Part shown: piece by piece, positions 17,694-26,401 of the stretch | Numbering within the stretch: the stretch's first letter is position 1 | Layout: the number at the start of each line of letters is the position of its first letter | NCBI GenBank assembly: GCA_963842155.1 | Contig: CAWJFP010000035.1 | Span: 62,001 to 126,000 of the forward strand | Origin: CAWJFP01 sp963842155 | GTDB taxonomy: Bacteria > Pseudomonadota > Alphaproteobacteria > JACZXZ01 | Reading direction: 5' to 3' | Length of the DNA: 64,000 nt | Program-made: the position numbers and the translations under genes | The notes under the pieces: generated by a model | The model's database searches: none | Seen by the model: only the letters and a program-made list of their open reading frames with translations | What the model was told of the DNA's origin: nothing

Positions 17694-18812
17694 GTGACCG
17701 ACAGGCTTATCAGCGAGAGCGCAAACACCCGCGGCCATGGCTTGCCCGGCGATCCGGCCGAGCTCTGGCGCGCCGTGCTGGCGGCGGACGCGCGCCGCGA
17801 CGGCAGCTTCGTCTATGCGGTGCGCTCGACCGGCATCTATTGCCGCCCCTCCTGCCCGAGCCGGCGGCCGCGCCGCGACAAGGTCGCCTTCTTCGCGCTG
17901 CCCGAGGCCGCCGAGCAGGCGGGCTTCCGGCCCTGCCGGCGCTGCCGGCCGGAGACGGCCGCGCCGCGCGACCTCCATCTCGAGCTGGTGCGCCGCGCCT
18001 GCCGCGCGATCGACGCGCAGGAGGAGGGCACGCCGACGCTCAAGGAGCTCGGCCGGGCGCTGGGCGCGAGCCCGCATCATCTGCAGCGCGTCTTCACCAA
18101 GGTGATGGGCATCAGCCCGCGCGCCTATGCCGATGCGCGGCGGCTGGGCCGGGTCAAGGCGCTGCTCAAATCCGGCGACGACGTGACGGGCGCGCTCTAC
18201 GGCGCGGGCTATGGCTCCTCGAGCCGGCTCTACGAGCGCTCGAACGGCCAGCTCGGCATGACGCCCGCCACCTATCGCCATGGCGGCAAGGGCGCCCGCA
18301 TCGCCTATACGGTCGGCGACAGCGCGCTTGGCAAGCTGCTCGTCGCGGCGACCGCGAAGGGCATCTGCATGGTGAGCTTGGGCGACACGGAGGCCGAGCT
18401 GGAGCGCGAGCTCGAGGCCGATTTCCCGCGCGCCGAGGTCGCGCGCGACGACGCGGCGCTGGGCGCCCCTCTCGCGGCATTGCTGCGTCATCTTGCCGGG
18501 CAGGAGCCCCATATCAGCCTGCCGCTCGATTTGCGCGCGACGGCCTTTCAATGGCGCGTCTGGCAGGCGCTGCTGGCGATCCCCTATGGCGAGAAGCGCT
18601 CCTATGGCGAGATCGCCGCGGCGATCGGCCGGCCCGGGGCGGCGCGCGCCGTGGGCCGGGCTTGCGGGAGCAACCCGGTCTCCCTCCTCGTCCCCTGCCA
18701 CCGCGCCGTGGGCCGCGACGGCAAGCTCACAGGCTATCGCTGGGGCGTGAAGCGCAAGCAGGCGCTGCTCGCCCAGGAGAGCGCGCTGAGGGGGAGAAAG
18801 ACGGGCGGCTGA
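17694..18812 (+). CDS. ada: Ada: bifunctional alkylation-repair methyltransferase and activator
   Basis: A 372-residue protein with the complete Ada layout. The N-terminal zinc domain that accepts methyl from phosphotriesters has Cys50, Cys54, Cys81 and Cys84 (YCRPSCP, CRRC). An AraC-type helix-turn-helix follows (about 100-195), then the O6-methylguanine methyltransferase domain with the acceptor Cys335 in PCHRAVG. Methylation of Cys50 would turn it into an activator of its own regulon. GTG 17694 is chosen because a perfect AGGAGG lies 7 bases before it; the upstream ATG at 17667 lacks one. No alkB follows; the next gene is rlmN. Confidence 0.96.
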   Translation: MTDRLISESANTRGHGLPGDPAELWRAVLAADARRDGSFVYAVRSTGIYCRPSCPSRRPRRDKVAFFALPEAAEQAGFRPCRRCRPETAAPRDLHLELVRRACRAIDAQEEGTPTLKELGRALGASPHHLQRVFTKVMGISPRAYADARRLGRVKALLKSGDDVTGALYGAGYGSSSRLYERSNGQLGMTPATYRHGGKGARIAYTVGDSALGKLLVAATAKGICMVSLGDTEAELERELEADFPRAEVARDDAALGAPLAALLRHLAGQEPHISLPLDLRATAFQWRVWQALLAIPYGEKRSYGEIAAAIGRPGAARAVGRACGSNPVSLLVPCHRAVGRDGKLTGYRWGVKRKQALLAQESALRGRKTGG

Positions 18813-18832
18813 TCGCGCGCGGCCCGCTCGCC

Positions 18833-18890
18833 GTCATTGCCGGCCGAGGCCGGTCGCCGACGGCAACGGCCGGCGCGATATCTCGCCGGC
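18833..18890. repeat. Double-hairpin palindromic repeat (copy C)
   Basis: Two small hairpins in the ada-rlmN gap: CCGGC-CGAG-GCCGG (18840-18853) and GCCGGCG/CGCCGGC (18869-18890), preceded by GTCATT. The first hairpin and its leader resemble the repeats at 50538 and 54562, though this copy is more diverged in its second half. Confidence 0.5.
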
Positions 18891-18931
18891 TGCGCTCTGC
18901 ACCGGCGGCGGCGGCATGCTATATAACGGCG

Positions 18932-20080
18932 ATGGATGCCATGAGCGCCAACAGCGCCGCGCCGCGCAGCCTGATCGGGCCACGCAGCCTGATCGGTCTG
19001 ACCCGCGCCGAGCTCGAGACCGAGCTCGCCCCGCTCGGCGGCGAGCCCTTCCGCGCGCGCCAGCTCTGGCATTGGATTTATTATCGCGGCGCGCGGGATT
19101 TCGCCGAAATGAGCTCGCTCGCCAAGCCCTTCCGCGAGGCGCTGGCGGGACGCTACAGCCTGGCGCGGCCCTTGCCCGAGCGCGACCAGCAATCGATCGA
19201 CGGCACGCGCAAATGGCTCTTGCGCCTCGCCGACGGCAATCTGGTCGAAACGGTGCATATCCCCGAGACGGAGCGCGGCGCGCTTTGCGTCTCCTCCCAG
19301 GTCGGCTGCACGCTCAATTGCCGCTTCTGCCATACCGGCACGCAACGCCTGGTACGCAACCTCGAGCCGGCGGAGATCCTGGGCCAGCTCATGCTGGCGC
19401 GCGATGCCATCGGCGAATGGCCCTCGCCCGAGGACGGGCGCATGATCTCTAACATCGTCATGATGGGGATGGGCGAGCCGCTCTATAATTACGAGAACGT
19501 GGCGAAGGCCTTGAGCATCGTCATGGACCCCGAGGGCATCGCCATCTCGCGCCGGCGCATCACACTCTCGACCGCCGGCGTGGCGCCGCTCATCCGGCGC
19601 TGCGGCGCCGAGCTCAGGGTAAACCTCGCCCTCTCGCTCCATGCGGTGAGCGACGAGCTGCGCGACCGCATCGTGCCGCTCAACAAGAAATATCCGATCG
19701 CCGAGCTCATCGCGGCCTGCCGCGACTATGCCGCGCTCAACCCCAACCGCCGCATCACCTTCGAATATGTCATGCTGAAGGGCGTGAACGATTCGCCGGC
19801 CGAGGCGCGCGCGCTGGTGGCCCTCATCCGCGGCATCCCCGCCAAGGTCAACCTCATTCCCTTCAATCCCTGGCCGGGCGCGCCTTTCGATTGCTCGGAC
19901 GAGCGCGCCATCCGCGCCTTCGCCGACATCGTGATGGATGCGGGCTACATGGCGCCTGTGCGCACCCCGCGCGGGCGCGACATCCTCGCCGCCTGCGGCC
20001 AGCTCAAAAGCGCGAGCGAGAAGGAGCGCGCGAGCGCACGCGCGCGGGACCTCGGGAAGGCCGCCCCGGCTTCGGCCTGA
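18932..20080 (+). CDS. rlmN: 23S rRNA m2A2503 / tRNA m2A37 methyltransferase RlmN
   Basis: A 382-residue radical-SAM enzyme that methylates C2 of adenine in 23S rRNA and some tRNAs. The [4Fe-4S]-binding CxxxCxxC is at Cys126, Cys130 and Cys133 (CTLNCRFC). The substrate-linking Cys355 is near the C-terminus (ILAACGQL), and the MGMGEPLYNYEN segment is typical. Start is ATG 18932 or 18941. The first residues show a small in-frame duplication (PRSLIG twice), suggesting a recent slippage. It lies alone between ada and the convergent sodB. Confidence 0.96.
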   Translation: MDAMSANSAAPRSLIGPRSLIGLTRAELETELAPLGGEPFRARQLWHWIYYRGARDFAEMSSLAKPFREALAGRYSLARPLPERDQQSIDGTRKWLLRLADGNLVETVHIPETERGALCVSSQVGCTLNCRFCHTGTQRLVRNLEPAEILGQLMLARDAIGEWPSPEDGRMISNIVMMGMGEPLYNYENVAKALSIVMDPEGIAISRRRITLSTAGVAPLIRRCGAELRVNLALSLHAVSDELRDRIVPLNKKYPIAELIAACRDYAALNPNRRITFEYVMLKGVNDSPAEARALVALIRGIPAKVNLIPFNPWPGAPFDCSDERAIRAFADIVMDAGYMAPVRTPRGRDILAACGQLKSASEKERASARARDLGKAAPASA

Positions 20081-20101
20081 TCGGCCGCGCCGAACGCGCG
20101 A

Positions 20102-20731
20102 CTATCCCAGATTCTTCTCGGCGAAGGACCAGTTGGCGAGCTTGTCGAGCCAGGCGGCGATATAGTCGGGCCGCTTGTTCTGGTAGTCGAGATAATAGGC
20201 GTGTTCCCACAGATCGAGGGCGATGAGCGGCTTCTCGCCATCGGCGATGGGGGTGTCGGCGTCGGCGGTGACGAGGATATTGAGCTTGCCGCCGCCGCCG
20301 GCGACGAGCCAGGCCCAGCCGCTGCCGAACTCCTCCGTCGCCGCCTTCTTGAACTTCTCGCGGAACTCCTTCAAGCCGCCGAAGTCGCGCTCGATCGCCG
20401 CTTTGAGCTTGCCGCCGGGCTCGCCGCCGCCGCGGGGCTTCATGCTCTGCCAATAGAAATCATGGTTCCAGGCCTGTCCGGCATTGTTGAAGATCTTCTT
20501 GGCGCCCGGGTCCTTGGCGGCGCGCTTGACGACCTCCTCGAGCGGCATGTCGGCCCAGCCGGTGCCTTCGGTCAGCTCGTTCAGCGTCTTGACGTAGGCC
20601 GCGTGATGCTTGCCGTAATGAAAGGAGAGCGTCCGCGCGGAAATCACCGGCTCCAGCGCATTCTCGGGATAAGGCAGCTTGGGCAGCGTAAAGCGTGCTT
20701 CCGCTGCCGATTTCGTCTGTGGCTGTGCCAT
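20102..20731 (-). CDS. sodB: Iron-type superoxide dismutase
   Basis: A 209-residue cytosolic superoxide dismutase of the Fe/Mn family. Metal ligands are visible at His38, His90, Asp173 and His177 (DLWEHAYY). Several residues fit the iron form, including NNAGQAWNHDFYW with FNNAxQ. The Fe-versus-Mn preference cannot be settled from sequence alone. The ATG is fixed by a perfect AGGAGG (20739-20744 on this strand) seven bases upstream; longer frames extend beyond it but have no signal. It is convergent with rlmN and divergent from argG. Confidence 0.95.
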   Translation of the reverse strand: MAQPQTKSAAEARFTLPKLPYPENALEPVISARTLSFHYGKHHAAYVKTLNELTEGTGWADMPLEEVVKRAAKDPGAKKIFNNAGQAWNHDFYWQSMKPRGGGEPGGKLKAAIERDFGGLKEFREKFKKAATEEFGSGWAWLVAGGGGKLNILVTADADTPIADGEKPLIALDLWEHAYYLDYQNKRPDYIAAWLDKLANWSFAEKNLG

Positions 20732-20940
20732 GGCATGACCTCCTTCAGGACCGCAGGCGAGCAACGCTCGAACAGAAGCGATGGTTAACCCAATCGCGCG
20801 CGAGCGGTGTGACAAGACAGTGGCATCGCGGTGACCCGAACGCGCCCGTGCCGTGCCCGCTCGCCTTGCTGGGCGCGGCCTATTCGCTATAGTGCCGCGC
20901 CTTATCTATGAATCCGTGGAAATCCGGGGCGGAGCCGAGC

Positions 20941-22146
20941 ATGGCCGCGAACGTCAAGAAGGTGGTGCTCGCCTATTCGGGCGGGCTCGACACCTCGGTC
21001 ATCCTGCGCTGGCTGCAGGACAAATATCACTGCGAGGTCGTCACCTTCACCGCCGATCTCGGCCAGGGCGAGGAGCTCGAGCCCGCGCGGCGCAAGGCCG
21101 AATTGATGGGCGTCAAGGAGATCTTCGTCGAGGATCTGCGCGAGAGCTTCGTGCGCGATTACGTCTTCCCGATGTTCCGCGCCAACGCCCTCTACGAGGG
21201 CGCCTATCTGCTCGGCACGTCGATCGCGCGGCCGCTCATCGCCAAGCGGCAGATCGAGATCGCCGAGGCGACGGGGGCGGACGCCGTCGCCCATGGCGCG
21301 ACCGGTAAGGGCAACGACCAGGTGCGCTTCGAGCTCGCCTACTACGCCCTCAAGCCCGACATCAAGGTGATCGCGCCCTGGCGCCTCTGGGAGCTCGATT
21401 CCCGCACCAAGCTGCTCGATTATGCCGAGCGCCACCAGATCCCGATCGCCAAGGGCAAAGCGGGCGAGCCGCCCTACTCGATGGACGCCAACCTGCTTCA
21501 TGTCTCCTATGAGGGCCGCGCGCTCGAGGATCCTTGGGTCGAGCCCGACGAGCAGATGTTCCTGCGCAGCGTGGCGCCCGAGGCGGCGCCCGACAAGCCG
21601 ATCCATGTCGAGCTTGCCTTCGAGCGCGGCGACGCCGTGGCGGTGGACGGCGAGCGGCTCTCGCCCGCGGCGCTGCTCACGCGCCTCAACGCGCTCGGCG
21701 GCGCCAACGGCGTGGGCCGGCTCGACCTCGTCGAGAACCGCTTCGTCGGCATGAAGTCGCGCGGCATCTACGAGACCCCGGGCGGCACCATCCTGCTCGC
21801 CGCCCATCGCGCGATCGAGAGCCTCACGCTCGACCGGGGCGCTGCGCATCTCAAGGACGAGATCATGCCGCGCTATGCCGAGCTGATCTATAACGGCTTC
21901 TGGTTCTCGCCCGAGCGGCGCATGCTCCAGGCGCTGATCGACGACAGTCAGCTCCATGTCGAGGGCGTCGTGCGTCTCAAGCTCTACAAGGGCAATGTCG
22001 CCGTCGTCGGGCGCAAGTCGCCCAAGAGCCTCTATAGCCAGGCCCATGTCACCTTCGAGGCCGACAAGGTCTATGACCAGCACGACGCCGAGGGCTTCAT
22101 CAAGCTCAACGCCCTGCGCCTGCGGCTCGCCAGGGGGCGGCAATAG
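20941..22146 (+). CDS. argG: Argininosuccinate synthase
   Basis: A 401-residue enzyme that joins citrulline and aspartate with ATP in arginine synthesis. The N-terminal ATP-binding loop AYSGGLDTS, the citrulline/aspartate-site segment ATGKGNDQVRFE, and SPKSLYS near the C-terminus are all present. The start at 20941 (MAANVKKVVLAYSGG) has a GGAG seven bases upstream; a frame start at 20908 adds residues not seen in the family. It stands alone, followed by a palindromic repeat that may end the transcript. Confidence 0.97.
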   Translation: MAANVKKVVLAYSGGLDTSVILRWLQDKYHCEVVTFTADLGQGEELEPARRKAELMGVKEIFVEDLRESFVRDYVFPMFRANALYEGAYLLGTSIARPLIAKRQIEIAEATGADAVAHGATGKGNDQVRFELAYYALKPDIKVIAPWRLWELDSRTKLLDYAERHQIPIAKGKAGEPPYSMDANLLHVSYEGRALEDPWVEPDEQMFLRSVAPEAAPDKPIHVELAFERGDAVAVDGERLSPAALLTRLNALGGANGVGRLDLVENRFVGMKSRGIYETPGGTILLAAHRAIESLTLDRGAAHLKDEIMPRYAELIYNGFWFSPERRMLQALIDDSQLHVEGVVRLKLYKGNVAVVGRKSPKSLYSQAHVTFEADKVYDQHDAEGFIKLNALRLRLARGRQ

Positions 22147-22176
22147 GGAGGCCGGCCCGGGACGGCATTCGGCAGG

Positions 22177-22226
22177 CCTCGTGGTTCGGGACGCGCGGCC
22201 GAGAGCCGCGCTCCTCACCACGTGAG
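22177..22226. repeat. Palindromic intergenic repeat after argG
   Basis: An inner hairpin GCGCGGC-CGAGA-GCCGCGC (22193-22211) is flanked by partly complementary CTCGTGGT and ACCACGTGAG. The layout resembles an intergenic palindrome that recurs in many alphaproteobacterial genomes (CTC..GTG..GCGCGG..CCGCGC..CTCAC). It is different from the copies at 18833, 50538 and 54562. It may act as a terminator of argG. Confidence 0.55.
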
Positions 22227-22321
22227 GGTGTTTCATTTCAACAGCTTACCTCGCCCCGAGGAGGCGGCGCAGCCAAGGGTCGCCATTTAAGCTGGAGAAC
22301 GCGGTGCGTGACGAATGACCG

Positions 22322-23014
22322 CTACATCGGGATCGGGTTGAGCCCGGTGATATAGCGATGGAAATGCAGCAAAAGCGCCCATAAGAGGACGCCGCCGGCG
22401 ATGCGGGCATAGCCGATCTCGCGCAGCGAGAAGCGCGCGCGCCCCGCCGCGATGGCGGCGAAGGGGAAAAAGGAGGTCGCCGCCTCGTAGCGCCGCCATG
22501 GCGCGCCGAGCTCAGTCTCCTTGCGGCGCTCCTGCGCGAACGAGCCCAGGAAGGCGAGGATGGCGATGCCGCCGCCGAGGATGACCATCGCAAGTTCGCC
22601 GTTCATGACGAGATGCCCCAGGCCCCAAATGCCGAAGCCCCAATTCATCGGATGGCGCGTGACGGCGAAGATGCCGTGCCCGGTCCGCGGCCGCTGGAGC
22701 GCCTCCTCGGACATGAAGAGAGCCGGATTCGGCGCGGTGAGGCCTGCCACGACCAGAATCGAGGCCGGCAGCATGAGAATGACGAGCGGCCAGCGGAACC
22801 ATTCGGCCTTGCCCCAAAGCTCGATCATGGGCGCATGCGCAAAAGCGAGCAGCATCCAGACGAAGGCCGCGCCCACGAGCAGGGAATAGAGGCCGGGAAA
22901 GGGTCTAGCTCCCACCATGCGTATCAAGGGAGCGCGCAGGGGATGGGAAAGAAGGAAATGCCCGCCGACGAAGGCGAGGGTGGCCAGCGCGAGCGTGCCG
23001 ATGGTTCCGGTCAT
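22322..23014 (-). CDS. NnrU family membrane protein
   Basis: A 230-residue membrane protein with about six helices and the NnrU/isoprenylcysteine-methyltransferase-like motif (TGHGIFAVTRHPMNWGFGIWGLGH), followed by AQERRKE. NnrU was named for its link to nitric oxide reductase in denitrifiers, but homologues are widespread and the function is unclear. No nitrite- or NO-reductase genes are in view. The ATG at 23014 follows GGAGGG by about 9 bases; upstream in-frame starts do not have a proper ribosome-binding site. Confidence 0.88.
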   Translation of the reverse strand: MTGTIGTLALATLAFVGGHFLLSHPLRAPLIRMVGARPFPGLYSLLVGAAFVWMLLAFAHAPMIELWGKAEWFRWPLVILMLPASILVVAGLTAPNPALFMSEEALQRPRTGHGIFAVTRHPMNWGFGIWGLGHLVMNGELAMVILGGGIAILAFLGSFAQERRKETELGAPWRRYEAATSFFPFAAIAAGRARFSLREIGYARIAGGVLLWALLLHFHRYITGLNPIPM

Positions 23015-23126
23015 AGCCAGCATCCCTCCACGGGGCGCCCTGGGCGATTGCGCGGCGCCGCCCATGAGCTAAAGTCCTCGCGCAGGAGCGCCCGCGCAAG
23101 GGGTTCGCCCAAGGGAGAATGAAGCC

Positions 23127-23696
23127 ATGATTTCGCGCTTGCGGCAATCGCTGTTGCTCGCCGGCGGGCTGTTGCCGCTCCTCGTCGCTCCCGCGCTGGC
23201 GCAGCTCGACGCGGTCGCCGGCAACCCGTTCATCTCGGCGGTCAATCGCGGCAGCGCGCGCGAGGTCGAGGAGTACATCACCAGCGGCGAGCCGGTAAAT
23301 CAGAAGGATTCCTATGGCCGCAGCGCCTTGATACTGACAGCCATGAGCGGTAATTGCGACGTCGCCATCCTGCTGCTCAGGCATGGCGCCCGTACCGAAT
23401 ATCGCGACGATCAAGGCAAGACCGCGCTCATCTGGGCGGCCGCGCACGGTTTCACGACATGCGTGAAGGCGCTCGTGCTCGCCCATGCCGACGTGAACGC
23501 CGCCGACAAGCAGGGCATCACCGCCCTGATGACGGCCGCGGCGGCCGGCCAGGCGGCAGTGGTGCAGGAGCTGATCGAGGCGAAAGCCGACGTCAACGCC
23601 ACCGACTATACCGGCCTCACCGTCCTCGGCTATGCCGAGCATGCGCGACAGAAGCGCGCGCAGGAGATGCTGCGCGCCGCCGGCGCGCATGATTAG
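23127..23696 (+). CDS. Exported ankyrin-repeat protein
   Basis: A 189-residue protein with a signal peptide cut near ALA/QL (residue 26) and then about four ankyrin repeats. The repeat pattern is visible as GRSALILTAMSGN, GKTALIWAAAHG, GITALMTAAAAGQ and a weaker last one, GLTVLGYAEHA. Secreted or periplasmic ankyrin proteins of this size occur in several proteobacteria and probably mediate protein contacts. A GGGAGAATGAAGCC precedes the ATG. Its stop overlaps the end of the convergent UDG-family gene by 4 bases. Partner unknown. Confidence 0.88.
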   Translation: MISRLRQSLLLAGGLLPLLVAPALAQLDAVAGNPFISAVNRGSAREVEEYITSGEPVNQKDSYGRSALILTAMSGNCDVAILLLRHGARTEYRDDQGKTALIWAAAHGFTTCVKALVLAHADVNAADKQGITALMTAAAAGQAAVVQELIEAKADVNATDYTGLTVLGYAEHARQKRAQEMLRAAGAHD

Positions 23697-24295
23697 CGAC
23701 GCGGTGCCACGAGGGCGCCGACGCGCGCCTTGAGCACCGGCAGAAGCTCCGCCGCGAACCAGGGGTTACGCTTGAGCCAGCCGGTGGTGCGCCAGCTCGG
23801 ATGCGGCGTCGGCAGGAAATCCGGCAGATAGTCGCGAAAGGCGCGCACGGTCTCGGTCATGCTCTCCTTCCGCCCCGCGCCCAAGCAGAAGACCTGCGCA
23901 TAATGGCCGACGAGAAGGGTGAGCCTGGTGTCGGGCAGGGCCGCGCGCAAGGGCGGATGCCAAAGCGGCGCGCATTCAGGGCGCGGGGGCGCGTCGCCGC
24001 CGCGCGGCAGCCGGCCGGGATAGCAGAGCCCCACGCCGACTAGGGCAACCCGCCTCTCGTCGTAGAATGTCTCGCGGTCGAGCCCCAGCCAGTCCCTCAG
24101 CCTGTCGCCGGAAGGATCGTTCCACGAGAGCCCGGTCTCGTGGACGCGCGTGCCGGGCGCTTGGCCGATGATGAGCAGCCGCGCCGTCGGGCTTGCGCGG
24201 AGCACCGGCCGCGGGCCCAGCGGCAGATGCGGCGCGCAGAGGCGGCAGGCCCGCACGCGCGCGAGCAGGCTTTCGAAAGACTCGGGCGCGCTCAT
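23693..24295 (-). CDS. Uracil-DNA glycosylase family protein
   Basis: A 200-residue member of the UDG superfamily (COG1573). Characteristic segments are CRLC near the N-terminus, IIGQAPGTRVHETG (the water-activating loop region), NDPSGDRLRDWLG, and TPHPSWR (the minor-groove/intercalation loop with HPS). Only the CxxC pair plus scattered cysteines are seen, so an iron-sulfur cluster is uncertain. It removes damaged bases or acts as a related hydrolase. The ATG overlaps the cobB stop (ATGA), so the two genes form an operon, cobB first. Confidence 0.88.
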   Translation of the reverse strand: MSAPESFESLLARVRACRLCAPHLPLGPRPVLRASPTARLLIIGQAPGTRVHETGLSWNDPSGDRLRDWLGLDRETFYDERRVALVGVGLCYPGRLPRGGDAPPRPECAPLWHPPLRAALPDTRLTLLVGHYAQVFCLGAGRKESMTETVRAFRDYLPDFLPTPHPSWRTTGWLKRNPWFAAELLPVLKARVGALVAPRR

Positions 24296-25014
24296 GAGGC
24301 GGCGAGGAGGCGCTTCACGAAGGCGGGAACCACCTCGGTGGCGGGCCCGTGGATCGCCTCGTCGAAAAAGGCCGCGCCCTCCGAGGGCTCGAGATTGAGC
24401 TCGATCGTGCGCGCGCCGGCCATCGTCTTCGCCTCCTGCACGAAGCCGGCGGCGGGATAGACGTTGCCCGAGGTGCCGATCGAGACGAAGAGACTTGCCC
24501 TTGCGAGCGCGGCATAGATGCGCTCCATCTCGAAGGGCATTTCGCCGAACCAGACGACGTGGGGCCGCAAGGCGCCTGCTCTCATGCAGGCGTGGCAAGG
24601 CAAGGCGAGCGAGAGATCCTCCTCCCAGGGGAACACCTCGCCGCAGGCGGCGCAGCGCGATTTGAGCATCTCGCCATGCATATGGACGAGCCGCCGACTG
24701 CCCGCCCGCTCGTGCAGATCGTCTATGTTCTGCGTCACCAACAGGAACTCGCCGGGCCAGGCCTGCTCCAGTTCGGCGAGGGCGCGATGCGCGGCGTTGG
24801 GGCGGATATTGCCGTTGCGCAGATTGCGCCGACGGGCATTGTAGAACTCATGCACGCGCACCGGGTCGCGGCGGAAGGCCTCCGGCGTCGCCACGTCCTC
24901 GAGCCGCACCTTGCTCCAGATGCCGTCGGCGTCGCGAAAGGTATCGAGACCCGATTCCTTGGAAATGCCGGCGCCGGTGAGGACGACGATCGTTTGTTGG
25001 CTGCGTTCGGCCAT
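24292..25014 (-). CDS. cobB: NAD-dependent protein deacylase (sirtuin CobB)
   Basis: A 240-residue sirtuin. GAGISKESGLDTFR begins the NAD-binding fold, TQNID is at 94-98, and the catalytic His113 is in HMHGE. The zinc site is Cys121, Cys124, Cys140 and Cys143. Tyr58 and Arg61 (FYNARRR) are the pair found in class III sirtuins that also remove succinyl groups. It regulates metabolic enzymes such as acetyl-CoA synthetase by deacetylation; an acs gene lies 18 kb away in this window. It heads a two-gene operon with the UDG-family gene. Confidence 0.95.
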   Translation of the reverse strand: MAERSQQTIVVLTGAGISKESGLDTFRDADGIWSKVRLEDVATPEAFRRDPVRVHEFYNARRRNLRNGNIRPNAAHRALAELEQAWPGEFLLVTQNIDDLHERAGSRRLVHMHGEMLKSRCAACGEVFPWEEDLSLALPCHACMRAGALRPHVVWFGEMPFEMERIYAALARASLFVSIGTSGNVYPAAGFVQEAKTMAGARTIELNLEPSEGAAFFDEAIHGPATEVVPAFVKRLLAAS

Positions 25015-25055
25015 GGCTCCGCTATGATAATGCGCGTGCGATCACGGAGGTAGTC

Positions 25056-25529
25056 TTGCTGAAAATTCTGTTCGTCTGCACCGGAAATATCTGCCGCTCG
25101 CCGACGGCCGAGGGGATGCTGCGCGCTCTGGCCGAGGAGCGGGGGCTCGCCGGCCCCCTGCTGGTCGATTCGGCCGGCACCACCGACTATCATACGGGCG
25201 AGCCGCCCGACCGTCGCGCGCTCGCCGCCGCGCGGCGCCGCGGCGTCGATCTCGCCCAATTGCGCGCGCGCCGGATCGAGGCGGAAGATTTCGAGAACTT
25301 CGATCTCATCGTCGCCATGGATCGCGGCCACCACGCCACGCTGCGCGAGCTTTGCCCGCCCGAGCACGAGCATAAGCTGCGGCTTTTCATGGATTATCTC
25401 CCCGAGCATCGGTCGCGCGACGTGCCCGATCCCTATTACGGACGCAAGCAGGATTTCGAAGAGGTGCTCGACATCATCGATCGGGGCAGCGCCGCCATCC
25501 TCGAAGAGATCATGCAGAAGGTGGAATGA
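25056..25529 (+). CDS. Low-molecular-weight phosphatase (protein-tyrosine-phosphatase family)
   Basis: A 157-residue enzyme of the LMW-PTP family. The P-loop C-TGNIC-R is at Cys8 to Arg14, followed by S-P-T-A-E, and the acid catalyst is in DPYYG near residue 128. The start is TTG at 25056, with GGAGG six to ten bases before it. It ends 4 bases before a fructosamine kinase gene. That pairing suggests that its substrate may be a phosphorylated sugar on protein (ribulosamine 5-phosphate) rather than, or in addition to, phosphotyrosine. Confidence 0.93.
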   Translation: MLKILFVCTGNICRSPTAEGMLRALAEERGLAGPLLVDSAGTTDYHTGEPPDRRALAAARRRGVDLAQLRARRIEAEDFENFDLIVAMDRGHHATLRELCPPEHEHKLRLFMDYLPEHRSRDVPDPYYGRKQDFEEVLDIIDRGSAAILEEIMQKVE

Positions 25530-25533
25530 GGCG

Positions 25534-26394
25534 ATGACGGCGCTCGCAGCCTCGGCCGGCCTCGCGGCGCGGATCGAGCGCGCAATCGGCGCGCGGCCGC
25601 TCTCCTTGGCGCCGCTCGGCGGCGGCTCGGTCGCGGAGGTCTACCGCGTCGCCCTGGCGGGGCGCCCCGATCTCGTAGTCAAATGCGGCGGCGTCTGCGC
25701 GCTCGAGGCCTATATGCTGCGCTACCTGGCGGAGCACAGCGGCCTGCCGCTGCCGCGCGTTCACTATGCCGATGCCGAGCTCTTGATCATGGACCATGTG
25801 GAAGCGGGCGATGCCATCGACGAGGACGCGGAGCGCCACGCGGCCGAGCTGCTCGCGGCCCTCCATGCGATCGAGGGCCGGCAGTTCGGCCATGAGCGTG
25901 CGACCCTCCTCGCCGGGCTGCCGCAGCCAAATCCCCCGAGCGAAAACTGGCTCGAGTTCTTCCGCGACCAGCGGCTTCTCTATATGGCGCGCCTGGCGCT
26001 CGGGGCCGGGCAGATCGGGCGCGCGCTGATGGCGCGAATCGAGCGCTTCGCCGGCCGGCTCGGCGAGTTCATCGACGGCGCGGCGCGTCCCTCGCTCATC
26101 CATGGCGATCTCTGGGCCGGCAATATCCTGGTGCGGCGCGGCCGGGTCGTGGCGCTGATCGACCCGGCGATCTACTACGCCGATGCCGAGATCGAGATCG
26201 CCTTCGCCACCTTGTTCGCGAGCCTGGGTGAGGCTTTCTTCCGACGCTATGACGAGCTGCGCCCGATGCGGCCCGGCTTCTTCGAGGCGCGGCGCGACAT
26301 CTACAATCTCTACCCGCTTCTTGTTCATGCGCGGCTTTTCGGCGGCCATTACGCCCAGGCGGTCGAGCGCATACTCGCGCGTTTCGGCGCCTAG
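25534..26394 (+). CDS. Fructosamine kinase family protein
   Basis: A 286-residue kinase of the fructosamine-3-kinase (YniA) family. GGGSVAEVYRV is the nucleotide loop, VVKCGG carries the ATP-contacting Lys, LIMDHVE is the hinge, and IHGDLWAGNILV and LIDPAIYY are the catalytic and metal-binding loops. Bacterial members phosphorylate ribulosamines or erythrulosamines on glycated proteins, which then decompose and free the lysine. The gene follows the LMW phosphatase by 4 bases, forming a likely deglycation operon, and is followed by a serine hydrolase gene after 7 bases. Confidence 0.93.
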   Translation: MTALAASAGLAARIERAIGARPLSLAPLGGGSVAEVYRVALAGRPDLVVKCGGVCALEAYMLRYLAEHSGLPLPRVHYADAELLIMDHVEAGDAIDEDAERHAAELLAALHAIEGRQFGHERATLLAGLPQPNPPSENWLEFFRDQRLLYMARLALGAGQIGRALMARIERFAGRLGEFIDGAARPSLIHGDLWAGNILVRRGRVVALIDPAIYYADAEIEIAFATLFASLGEAFFRRYDELRPMRPGFFEARRDIYNLYPLLVHARLFGGHYAQAVERILARFGA

Positions 26395-26401
26395 CGATCC
26401 C

